From positions 1 through 64,000 of the forward strand of contig NZ_JAVIFW010000032.1 in assembly GCF_031157275.1 (NCBI RefSeq): a stretch of 64,000 nucleotides of DNA, read 5' to 3'. Below, piece by piece: positions 25,525-33,129 of the stretch. The notes under the pieces were generated by a model that searched no databases, was not told the origin of the DNA, and saw nothing but the letters and a program-made list of their open reading frames with translations. The position numbers and the translations under genes are program-made. How positions within the stretch are numbered: the first letter of the stretch is position 1; each line of letters opens with the position of its first letter. The stretch is from Streptomyces sp. LHD-70 (GTDB lineage: Bacteria; Actinomycetota; Actinomycetes; Streptomycetales; Streptomycetaceae).

Positions 25525-26207
25525 AACGAGGGACGAAAACCGCCAACGGCCAGATCCGCGACCCTTCCTGGCCTTTCTGTCACTGCAACACCCTCCGCGC
25601 TCTTGGGCGGCGCTGTCCGGCATCAAGACCCAGTCAAGGCCCGTGTAGTCGAACCTGAAGAAGTCGTTGTTGCCGCAGCGGATCGTGATGATGCAGCCGC
25701 AGGTCGAAATCCTTGGCTTCGGCGAAGTGATCCTCGTCGTGGGCGTGCACCAGTGACGTCGGCGCACCCGGCGCAGCGGTGATTGCTACATGTCCTTCAG
25801 GCGGCGGAGGTTGTCGCTGGAGACCGATTCGTCAGGGCGCCCCAGGGCAGGCACCGTCTGCTGCTCAACGATCCAGGCCAGTTCATAGTCCGAGCGGTCG
25901 TCGTCCTCTGCGAACCCAGACCAAGCCGACCCTCGAACACCAGGCAGTGGCGCGCGCCCACCGCATGGGCCAGGTCAGACCGGTCCGCGTGCACCGGCTC
26001 GTCGCCGGGCCGAGGCGACGTCGGACGCGGTGGACGTGTCCGACACAGAGCTAGCCCGCCGGATCATCGAGGAGGAGCAGGAACGGCTGGGTGTGGGCGG
26101 CCAGAAGTCCTGACCGGAGAGCGGATCGGGGTGTGCCAGGAGGAAGTAGCATCGTCGCCGACGTGGCGAGGTGAAGGCCGTCGCTTGCTGACAAGGCGGT
26201 GTGAAGC
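25525..26207. other. Non-coding region with a helicase relic
   Basis: No intact gene is present in about 680 bases. Part of it (25890-26113) is a relic of an SNF2-type helicase, listed separately. A leftward stretch near 25640-25770 reads VHAHDEDHFAEAKDF, which I cannot place. Confidence 0.5.
25890..26113 (+). pseudogene. SNF2-family helicase, C-terminal relic
   Basis: With one base restored near 25915, the sequence reads VVLCEP..TKPTLEHQAVARAHRMGQVRPVRVHRLVA, which is helicase motif VI of SNF2 ATPases. After a deletion the usual C-terminal end follows: DAVDVSDTELARRIIEEEQERLG, then stop at 26111. The rest of the roughly 700-residue protein is missing. Confidence 0.7.
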
Positions 26208-26702
26208 GTGGAACAGAAGAAGCCCTGGACGATCCAGTGGCATATTGCTGCAGATGGAATGGTGATCAAGCAGCGGTCCCGGGGCAGCATGGAGCACGAA
26301 CAGCTGTTCCAGCAGTTTGCGACGACGCGGATGCCGGAGATCGAGCAGCTCGATGCCATGGAGGAGGGGCTGCAGCGTGCCAGCGCCTCCGGCGAGCGAC
26401 GTTCCAGGGTCTTCCTCTATCTGGGCTACGTGGCTCTCGCAGGGCTCGTGGCCGGGATCGTGTCGACCTGGGTCGGCATCGATACCGGGTTCTTGACGCT
26501 GGGGTCGCTCGCTGTCGTTGTTCTCTTCGGGCTCAGCACGGGCGTCATCATGCGGGCATCGATCAGTCGCTACGCGCGCGTCCACCGGGAGGCCGGGTTC
26601 GCATCGTCGAACGGCGTCACGCTCGCCGCTCGCGAGGCCCGCATGATGATCAGCGATCCAGGTGCCGTCTCCGGCAGGGAGTTCGCCGCCGTCCGGGCCT
26701 GA
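26208..26702 (+). CDS. Two-helix membrane protein of unknown function, 164 aa
   Basis: GTG 26208 opens MEQKKPWTIQWHIAADGMVI. After a charged N-terminal half, residues 70-120 form two hydrophobic helices (VFLYLGYVALAGLVAGIVSTW and FLTLGSLAVVVLFGLSTGVI), followed by a cytoplasmic helix ending GREFAAVRA. I recognise no family. It stands alone between relics. Confidence 0.6.
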   Translation: MEQKKPWTIQWHIAADGMVIKQRSRGSMEHEQLFQQFATTRMPEIEQLDAMEEGLQRASASGERRSRVFLYLGYVALAGLVAGIVSTWVGIDTGFLTLGSLAVVVLFGLSTGVIMRASISRYARVHREAGFASSNGVTLAAREARMMISDPGAVSGREFAAVRA

Positions 26703-26730
26703 GGGCCGACGTGGGCGGTGGTCTTAGGGG

Positions 26731-26997
26731 TCAGGAACACGACGGCGTCGAAGCCGCGGTCCGCGGCGGGGCAGCGGCCGCGGCGATCTCCTGCTTGATC
26801 AAGGAGGCGATGTGCCCCGGGTGGGCGTCGTCGATGTGGTGCTCGGTGTTCAGAGTTGCGTGATTGCCGAGCAGGCCGGCCATGACGGGGCCGCCCCGGT
26901 TTCTGCGGGGCGGGCGCTCTCGTACAGCAGTCAGTCCGCTGGATGCCCGGTGGCGAGGTCGTCGTCGATCATCAGGCGTCCGGGCCGGGTCGGTCAT
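26731..26997 (-). CDS. Doubtful small ORF overlapping the toxin relic, 88 aa
   Basis: ATG 26997 lies inside the end of the preceding relic and the frame runs to 26731. Residues 40-75 (MAGLLGNHATLNTEHHIDDAHPG) look protein-like, but the rest is repetitive Arg/Ala sequence. I recognise no family, and it may be an artefact or the edge of a decayed gene. Confidence 0.25.
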   Translation of the reverse strand: MTDPARTPDDRRRPRHRASSGLTAVRERPPRRNRGGPVMAGLLGNHATLNTEHHIDDAHPGHIASLIKQEIAAAAAPPRTAASTPSCS

Positions 26998-27304
26998 GCA
27001 GGTACGCCAGGGCTTCTGGGTGCTCTCCGGGAGCGGCTGCGCCACGCTCCCGCAGCGCGCGGGCGTACTGCTGCATAGCCCAGAGGCTCGCCTGCGTCTC
27101 CTCGTCGGGCTGGAGGGGCAGCCCCTCCCGGACTTCCTTGATCTTCCTGTCCAGCGACGCGCGCCGGACGTTTACGACCTGCTCATCCGCGTCTCGCTGG
27201 TCTACCGACTTGCGGAAGATCGCGTAGCCGCCGGTGAGGACGAGCGGGTAGGGGGCACCGATGGAGAGCACGTCGGCCAGGAGCCGGGCGTGCAAGTCGG
27301 GCAT
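26972..27304 (-). pseudogene. AbiEii/AbiGii-type nucleotidyltransferase toxin, truncated and fused
   Basis: ATG 27304 opens MPDLHARLLADVLSIGAPYPLVLTGGYA, the start of AbiEii-like nucleotidyltransferase toxins with the GG of the active-site loop. The expected continuation is replaced by an unrelated sequence (RKSVDQRDADEQVVNVRR...) ending after 110 residues, so a deletion has joined two genes. The catalytic aspartates are missing. It starts a few bases after the antitoxin-like gene stops. Confidence 0.6.
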
Positions 27305-27306
27305 CC

Positions 27307-27775
27307 TCACGCAGCCGCCCCGGCCCGCGCACGCAGCTGTGGGAGCGCGCTCTCCCACACCTCCCTCACCGTGCGGGAGACCAGAGTGCGCAGCACGGGC
27401 CACTGCTCGAGCAGCAGCTCACGGTTCAGGTACGAGCACAGATCGTCGTGAAGGCCCTCGGCGAGCACCGTGCGGTACAGGCCCATGCGTTGCCTTCGCT
27501 GGTCGAGGCTGAACGCGCGCAGTCCTGACCAGGCGACGTGCAGCGGCAGCTCGACGACACCGGTACGCGGACCGCGCAGATCCTCGAGCGCTGCGGGCAG
27601 ACGCTTCTCCCACCTTCACCAGCGCACGCACCGCGGCGAGCAGCCGGGCCCGCATCGACTTCGACAGCTGCAGCGGGTTACCCAGCTCCAGCTGGACGAC
27701 CGGACCGGCTGGCGCCGGCACCGACCGCAGCCGACGCTGCGCACCCCCTGCCGGGGCGCCGACGGAGTTGTTCAT
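27307..27775 (-). pseudogene. Putative antitoxin partner of the AbiEii gene, frameshifted
   Basis: From ATG 27775 the frame gives VVQLELGNPLQLSKSMRARLLAAVRALVKVGEA. One extra T near 27600 breaks it; removing it continues LPAALEDLRGPRTGVVELPLHVAWSG...LYRTVLAEGLHDDLCSYLN...LRTLVSRTVREVWESALPQL to TGA 27309-27307. The order, with the toxin gene right behind the stop, is that of a toxin-antitoxin operon. The family assignment of this partner is by position and partial memory. Confidence 0.5.
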
Positions 27776-27915
27776 CCCGCCCCACGGGATGACGTTCGAG
27801 GGCGCGGACACCGCAGTGCCCGCGCCCACAGGAACATCTCCAACGCCCAGCAGCCCGCCGACGAGTGGGTCTCGTGCCCGATGTCAGGCCCGGGCCCGGC
27901 ATCGAGCCGGTCGGG

Positions 27916-28833
27916 TCAGGCCAGCCGCGTCTCCGCCAGGACGCGGCGCAGCACGCTCCAGGACAGGTCGGAGTGGGTCTCGAACCACTTCTTCCGCTTG
28001 TCGTGCTCGTCGATGTAGGCGAACCGGTCGCGGGATTGGCCTTCGGCGTCGTGGAGCTCTGGGGCTACCTCGTCTTCGTTGAGGTAGACGTGGAAGCTGG
28101 CTCCGAACTCGTCGGTGGTGTTCATGAAGAGGGGTCCGGTCTGCCCGTCGCCGCCGTTCATGGGGCAGTAGACCTTGTGTACGGCGTAGGTGTCCTTCGA
28201 CAGCCAGGCGCACTGTCCGGCGGTGAGGGTGAGCAGCCCGAGCTTGGGGGCGTCCCAGGACAACCCGTCGTAGACCATGACGTCGAGCTGACCGGCGAGG
28301 CAGAATACGATGCCGGTGGTGCGTCCGTGGGAGTGGATGGGCGAGTAGTGCTGCGCCGGCCAGATCTCCAGAACGACTGGGGAGCCGATGCCGCCCTCCT
28401 TCGCGGGCAGGGAGCTCACGTGACCGTCTTCGACCGCCAGGTCGTCGTAGGTGCCGCTGCCGGTGCAGGCGACCCGAATGTAGGGCGGGTGCTGGTGCTG
28501 GTGGTCATCGACTGCCTTCCTCCGCAGGATCTCGCGCAGCAGACCGACGCTCCCGTCCGCTTCGGCGGGGGCCAGGTGCTTGCGGATCGCCTCCACTTCC
28601 CATGCGGACAGTTGCAGGTCGGCGGCCTTGCGCGCCAGGTCCATGACGGCGGGCGGGATCATCAGCTGCCGGGCGTACTCGTCGAAGGACGACGCCTGCC
28701 CAACGACCAGCGCCGGGGAAGCATTCGCTCCCTGCATCCGGAGCTGCCGCTCCTCGGCCTTCGTGATGTGGAAGGGGTGTCCTCCGGCCGCCCTGTCGAC
28801 ATCGGTGGAGGTACGAACTTCGGTCGTCGTCAT
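27916..28833 (-). CDS. Cysteine-dioxygenase-type cupin protein, 305 aa
   Basis: Residues 165-215 carry the cupin motif HYSPIHSHGRTTGIVFCLAGQLDVMVYD, with the two metal histidines in HSHG and the nearby cysteine typical of cysteine-dioxygenase-like enzymes. A later histidine lies in AVHKVYCP. These are mononuclear iron thiol dioxygenases. The N-terminal 150 residues are helical and of unknown role, making the protein longer than typical CDO enzymes (about 200 aa). GGGAGAG lies seven bases before ATG 28833. The substrate is unknown. Confidence 0.78.
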   Translation of the reverse strand: MTTTEVRTSTDVDRAAGGHPFHITKAEERQLRMQGANASPALVVGQASSFDEYARQLMIPPAVMDLARKAADLQLSAWEVEAIRKHLAPAEADGSVGLLREILRRKAVDDHQHQHPPYIRVACTGSGTYDDLAVEDGHVSSLPAKEGGIGSPVVLEIWPAQHYSPIHSHGRTTGIVFCLAGQLDVMVYDGLSWDAPKLGLLTLTAGQCAWLSKDTYAVHKVYCPMNGGDGQTGPLFMNTTDEFGASFHVYLNEDEVAPELHDAEGQSRDRFAYIDEHDKRKKWFETHSDLSWSVLRRVLAETRLA

Positions 28834-28889
28834 GCGGATCTCTCCCAGGGTGGTGCTTGTAGCCGACGCCTGGTGAACGAGAGACCGTC

Positions 28890-29010
28890 TGGGCGGTCAC
28901 CAGGTCCCCGTACCTTCTTCAGCTCGGCGTTCAGCTCCTTGTCGACCTTGCGCTCCGCCCGGGTGTTGATCTTCAGCACGAGCTGGATGAACAGGTCCAC
29001 GGGTGGAGGC
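28890..29010 (-). pseudogene. Tn3-family transposase relic
   Basis: The leftward frame reads VDLFIQLVLKINTRAERKVD and then KELNAELKKVRG, a signature segment near the N-terminal part of Tn3-type transposases. Nothing else of this roughly 1000-residue protein is present. Confidence 0.7.
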
Positions 29011-29029
29011 CGACCCATGCCGTCAGGTC

Positions 29030-29115
29030 GATCGGGCCTGACGACACGGTCTTCGCTCCCCTGCCCCTGTTCCACATCAACCCGCTCGGATACGGGACCC
29101 AAGTCAGAGACGAGG
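29030..29115 (+). pseudogene. Possible AMP-binding enzyme scrap
   Basis: The frame DDTVFAPLPLFHINPLGYGT resembles the conserved PLPLFHIN region of class I adenylate-forming enzymes. Only this short stretch is visible, and the assignment rests on the motif alone. Confidence 0.35.
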
Positions 29116-29610
29116 GCGTCACTGCGGCGATCCTTCACATCCCCCGCCCGGCAAGGCGTTCAACAAGGGGGGACGGCGGCGTACCGCCGGTTGCCCGGTC
29201 GGACCTGGCTCGTGATGGACAACGTGGCGGACTTCGAGATGGGGCCCTCGTTCTTCGGCGCCCGCCCGCCTTCGCGGGTCCTCTCCGACGGGATGCCCGC
29301 GGGCGACGGCACCAGCCGGCCCCGGGTCCCCGCCTGACCGCCGCCCGACGTACGGCCACAGACGCTGCACATGAACAGCGACGGCACCGGTGCTGCAGCC
29401 TTCGGATTCCTGGCCGAGCCGAGCAGGTCCGAGCGCGAGCTCCGGAGCGGCCCCTGTCTGGCGTCCGCCGTATCCGCCGCAGGACTTCTAGCGACGGCAG
29501 GCGACAAGCATCTTGCCTGTGCTTGATCGAGCCGCCATGATGCACTGGCTCGTTCGATTTTGCGCACTACGAGCTATCTTCAATCACCTTCAATCACTGG
29601 CAGGGTATTG

Positions 29611-30810
29611 ATGACTGTAAGCTCCGCCTCTCCTCCCGGCAGGCGACTGGCCACCGTCGCCGCCGCACTGGGGCTCGCCGTCGGCGTGACGCTGGCCGGA
29701 GGACCGTCTCCCGCCGCCGCCCAGAGCATCGGCACGACCCCGGGCACCTACACGTACTACTCCTTCCCCACGGCTGCCGAGGGGCTGAGTGAGGTCACCT
29801 GGTCCACGACGGTCACGCAGGACCCGGGGTTCAACTCGAACGTCTTCTGGAGCCACCAGTTCGGCTTCAACGTCGGGAACGGCGCCTACATCGGCATGCA
29901 GCGCAACGGCGGCGACAAGCCGCTGTTCCTGTTCTCCGTCTGGGACAGCTTCGAGCGCAAGCCCGGCTCCGAAGGCAGCTACTGCATCCAGTTCGGCGGC
30001 GAGGGCGAGGGCTCTAGCTGCCGGATGAACCTCGACTGGAAGGAGGGGCACACCTACACGTCCTCGGTCGCCTACGAGGGCGACGGCTGGTTCGGCGCCA
30101 CCGTCAAGAACACCACCACCGGCGAGTCCTTCAAGCTCGGCAGCGTGAAGACCCCGGCCACCGCGATCAAGCCCACCGGCCTCATCGACTGGGTCGAGTA
30201 CTTCGAGTGGAACGACCCCCGTGCCACCTGCTTCGACCAGCCGTACTCGGATGCCCACTTCGGGCTGCCCACCGGCAGCCGTCAGGGCGGTGGGGCCGCC
30301 GTCGGCGTGGCCACCAGGACCAAGAGCAACCCGCCGTGCGCCGCCGAAGTGACCGAGCGGTCCGACGGCAGTACCGACCAGCGGCTCGCGCTCGGCAATT
30401 CCGTCCGGGCGGAGATCTCCGGAAGCGACGACAGGTGCCTGGCCCCAAGCCGCGCCAAGGGCGGCGCGGCCGCGACGCTCAAGAAGTGCACCGGTGACGG
30501 CCCCGGCGGGTTCGACCAGTCATGGGTGCTCGCGGCCGACGGGACCGTCCGGCTGCCCTCGGACTACTGCCTGGCAGCGGACGGCAGGAAGTCCGTGCGC
30601 GTTCTCGACTGCGCCGGTGACCTCGCCACCGGAGGCAAGGTCACCGATCCGCAGAAGCTGTGGTCGTACGATACGGAGGCCAAGACGCTGGTGAACCGCG
30701 GAACGGGGCGGTATCTCACCGAGACCGGTGACGGTAGCGGAGTGGGCCTCGCGGAGGGTGGCGGGGGCCGGCAGCGCTGGACCGCTCCGGCGCCGACCAG
30801 CATCACGTAG
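29611..30810 (+). CDS. Secreted DUF3472 protein with ricin-type lectin domain, 399 aa
   Basis: A Sec signal peptide (hydrophobic VAAALGLAVGVTLAGG, cleavage after AAAQ near residue 37) precedes a DUF3472-type domain (about residues 45-225: YYSFPTAAEGLSEVTWSTTV, FWSHQFGFNVGNGAYIGMQ, TGLIDWVEYFEWND). The C-terminal 130 residues show QxW-like repeats and paired cysteines (DDRCLAPS...KKC, DYCLAADG...DCAG) of a ricin-B trefoil carbohydrate-binding domain. It is probably an extracellular glycan-binding protein. ATG 29611 has only a weak ribosome site. It lies immediately before the ABC sugar importer operon but has its own strong terminator. Confidence 0.85.
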   Translation: MTVSSASPPGRRLATVAAALGLAVGVTLAGGPSPAAAQSIGTTPGTYTYYSFPTAAEGLSEVTWSTTVTQDPGFNSNVFWSHQFGFNVGNGAYIGMQRNGGDKPLFLFSVWDSFERKPGSEGSYCIQFGGEGEGSSCRMNLDWKEGHTYTSSVAYEGDGWFGATVKNTTTGESFKLGSVKTPATAIKPTGLIDWVEYFEWNDPRATCFDQPYSDAHFGLPTGSRQGGGAAVGVATRTKSNPPCAAEVTERSDGSTDQRLALGNSVRAEISGSDDRCLAPSRAKGGAAATLKKCTGDGPGGFDQSWVLAADGTVRLPSDYCLAADGRKSVRVLDCAGDLATGGKVTDPQKLWSYDTEAKTLVNRGTGRYLTETGDGSGVGLAEGGGGRQRWTAPAPTSIT

Positions 30811-30824
30811 GCACGCCTCGGCGG

Positions 30825-30872
30825 CGCGATCCGTCCGCGTACCGGCGCCGGCGGTACACGGACGGGATCGCG
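30825..30872. terminator. Long-stem terminator
   Basis: CGCGAT-CCGTCCGCGTACC pairs with GGTACACGGACGGGATCGCG across a GGCGCCGGC loop, with one bulge and one mismatch. It begins 15 bases after the DUF3472 gene stop. Confidence 0.8.
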
Positions 30873-30935
30873 GCCCTTGCGTGCGAGTCACCTGCTGCCG
30901 CCGAGTGATCTGAGCAGTTTCATCGAGGTTTCGTG

Positions 30936-30949
30936 CGCGCATCTGCGCA
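30936..30949. promoter_or_regulatory. 14-mer upstream of importer operon, shared with SIS operon
   Basis: CGCGCATCTGCGCA lies about 190 bases before the permease start and matches CGCGCATCCGCGCA on the minus strand at 41201-41214 in 13 of 14 positions. A related CGCGCAT sits in front of the DeoR gene. It is the best candidate for a common regulator site. Confidence 0.5.
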
Positions 30950-31047
30950 AACTAAATAGTTACTGAACAAGTCTTGTCATGGCCAGGGCGGGCATCGCAA
31001 GATTTGAGGGCCCTGGCAGCCAGCTTCTGACTCTGCGGGGCCATCCA

Positions 31048-31083
31048 CTGTGGGCCCTGACCGCGGCTTTCCGCGGACCACAG
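31048..31083 (+). promoter_or_regulatory. Leader hairpin upstream of the ABC permease
   Basis: CTGTGG pairs with CCACAG, and inside it CCGCGG pairs with CCGCGG around CTTT. It lies 44 bases before the permease start and could attenuate or stabilise the operon message. Confidence 0.4.
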
Positions 31084-31126
31084 GGCTGTCATCTCAAATC
31101 TTCTCCATTCGACGCAGGAGGTGAAT

Positions 31127-32167
31127 GTGTCGGCTGCTGCGTCTACCTCGCCCCGCCCGGACACGCCTACCGCCCCACCACCACCCGACAGCCGGCACGA
31201 CTCCACCAGCGGGTCGGATGGCAAGGCAGGGGCACGCAAGAGCGGGCGAAAACCTTCCGCCCGACGGCCCCTGCGGGAACGGCTCCTGCGTGACCGCGTG
31301 CTGCTGCTCCTGTGCGTGCCCGGGATCCTGTACTTCGCGGTGTTCTTCTATCTGCCCCTAGCCGGCAACAGCATCGCCTTCCAGGACTACCAGCCGTACC
31401 TGGGCTTCGAGGGGAGCCCGCTCGTCGGCTGGGACAACTTCACCGCGCTGCTGGAAGAACCGGAGTTCTGGACAGCGGTCTGGAACACCTTGAAGATCAG
31501 CGCCGTCCAGCTGTTCCTCTACTTCCCGGTGCCCATCGCCCTCGCGCTGTTCCTCAACTCGCTGATCAGCACCAGGACCCGACGGTTCATGCAGACCGTG
31601 GTCTACCTGCCGCACTTCCTGTCCTGGGTGGTGGTCGTCGGCATGTTCCAGCAGGTCTTCGGCGGCGCGGGCACCGTCAGCAGCTTCCTGAACGACCACG
31701 GTGTCCCCGTCGGCAACATCATGACGAACCCGGACACGTTCATCTTGCTGATCACCTCCCAGAGCGTCTGGAAGGACGCCGGCTGGGGCGCGATCATCTT
31801 CCTGGCCGCCATGGCATCCATCGACAACTCGCTGTACGAGTCCGCGGCCATGGACGGCGCCGGCTGGCTGCGCCGCATGTGGCACATCACGCTGCCCGGC
31901 ATCCGCCCCGTGATGATCATGCTGCTGATTCTGCGTCTGGGCGACATCCTGTCGGTCGGCTTCGAGCAGATCCTTCTGCAGCGCGACGCGGTGGGCACGG
32001 ATGCGGCCGAAGTGCTCGACACCTACGTCTACTACCACGGCGTCGTCGACGGGGACTGGGGCATGTCCACCGCCGCCGGGCTGATGAAGGGCGTCATCGG
32101 CTTCGTCCTGATCGTTCTCGCCAACAAGCTCGCCCACCGTCTCGGCGAGCAGGGGGTCTACCGATGA
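31127..32167 (+). CDS. ABC sugar-transport permease, LplB type, 346 aa
   Basis: This membrane component of a carbohydrate importer has a Pro/Ser-rich cytoplasmic tail (residues 1-55) and six helices starting LLLLCVPGILYFAVFFYLPL. It carries the AFQDY...G..LVGWDNF loop of LplB-type polysaccharide permeases and the coupling EAA-loop YESAAMDGAGWLRRMWHITLPGI near residue 245. GTG 31127 is chosen because GGAGG is five bases upstream; GTG 31121 would lie inside the ribosome site. The stop overlaps the next start (ATGA). No ATPase gene is present, so a shared ATPase such as MsiK probably energises it. Confidence 0.92.
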   Translation: MSAAASTSPRPDTPTAPPPPDSRHDSTSGSDGKAGARKSGRKPSARRPLRERLLRDRVLLLLCVPGILYFAVFFYLPLAGNSIAFQDYQPYLGFEGSPLVGWDNFTALLEEPEFWTAVWNTLKISAVQLFLYFPVPIALALFLNSLISTRTRRFMQTVVYLPHFLSWVVVVGMFQQVFGGAGTVSSFLNDHGVPVGNIMTNPDTFILLITSQSVWKDAGWGAIIFLAAMASIDNSLYESAAMDGAGWLRRMWHITLPGIRPVMIMLLILRLGDILSVGFEQILLQRDAVGTDAAEVLDTYVYYHGVVDGDWGMSTAAGLMKGVIGFVLIVLANKLAHRLGEQGVYR

Positions 32168-33093
32168 GCTCACCCGCGATATCGACGTTCCTGCGCCGTG
32201 GAGGCAAGTCCTCCGAGCGTCCGGTCTGGATGGAGCGGCCCAGCTGGGCGGGACAGGGGCTCAAGTTCCTGGTGATCGTGGCGATGATCGTCGCCGTCGG
32301 CTATCCCTTCCTGCTCGCCATCGGCACCAGCCTGGCGACCAAGGCCGAACTCGCCGCCAACGGCGGCTATGTCCTCCTGCCCGAGCAGCCCACCCTGGAG
32401 GCCTATCGCGTGGTCCTCTCCGGCGGCGTCATCACCCGCGCCGCTCTGGTGAGCGTGGTCGTGACCGTCGTCGGCACGGCCCTGAGCCTCCTGTGCACCA
32501 TCTGTCTCGCGTACGGCCTGTCCAGGCCCGGCACCTTCGCCGGCAAGCCCCTGCTGCTGATCGTCGTGGGCACGTTCCTCTTCACCCCCGGCATCATCCC
32601 CAGCTACCTGGTGGTGCAGGAGCTGGGCATGCTCGACACGTACGGGGCGATGGTCGCCCCGATCATGCTCAACGCCTTCAACGTCATCGTGGTGCGGGCC
32701 TTCTTCCAGAGCGTGCCCGAAGAACTGCATGAGGCCGCCCGCCTCGACGGCGCCGGTGAACTCACGATCCTGTGCCGGATCGTGCTGCCGCTGTCGAAGG
32801 CCGTGATCGCCGTGGTCGGCATGTTCTACGCCGTCACGTACTGGAACAACTTCTTCAACGCGATGCTCTACATCAACGACCCGGACAAGCTGCCGCTCCA
32901 GGTCGTGCTGCGCTCGTACGTGCTCCAGGGCGACACCTTCAACGCCAAGGCGATGGGCGTCAGCGTCCTGCCGGCCAGCGCATCGATGTCGATGGCGGTG
33001 CTCATCCTCGCCGTGCTGCCGATCATCGCCGTCTACCCCTTCCTTCAGAAGTACTTCGTCAAGGGCGTTCTGACCGGCGCCATCAAGGCCTGA
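32164..33093 (+). CDS. ABC sugar-transport permease, LplC type, 309 aa
   Basis: This is the second membrane subunit of the importer. Six helices begin with LKFLVIVAMIVAVGYPFLLAIGTSL. The loop between helices 4 and 5 has the EAA motif ELHEAARLDGAGELTILCRIVLPLSKAV. The C-terminus ending in QKYFVKGVLTGAIKA is characteristic of LplC/YtcP permeases. It is coupled to the preceding gene by ATGA and followed after 36 bases by the binding-protein gene. Confidence 0.94.
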   Translation: MSSPAISTFLRRGGKSSERPVWMERPSWAGQGLKFLVIVAMIVAVGYPFLLAIGTSLATKAELAANGGYVLLPEQPTLEAYRVVLSGGVITRAALVSVVVTVVGTALSLLCTICLAYGLSRPGTFAGKPLLLIVVGTFLFTPGIIPSYLVVQELGMLDTYGAMVAPIMLNAFNVIVVRAFFQSVPEELHEAARLDGAGELTILCRIVLPLSKAVIAVVGMFYAVTYWNNFFNAMLYINDPDKLPLQVVLRSYVLQGDTFNAKAMGVSVLPASASMSMAVLILAVLPIIAVYPFLQKYFVKGVLTGAIKA

Positions 33094-33129
33094 CCGACCC
33101 CTCCCATGCCGCACATCCCTAGGAGCGTC

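Larger units (their letters stand above)
28834..29610. other. Relic-rich region with no intact gene
   Basis: It contains a Tn3-type transposase scrap (minus strand) and a possible adenylate-forming-enzyme scrap (plus strand), both listed separately. Just upstream of the gene at 29611 is the direct repeat CTTCAATCAC, twice in tandem. Confidence 0.5.

Noticed and set aside
26860..27230. Plus-strand frames through the toxin relic
   Set aside because: The minus-strand frames contain the AbiEii-like and antitoxin-like motifs; the plus frames are shadows.
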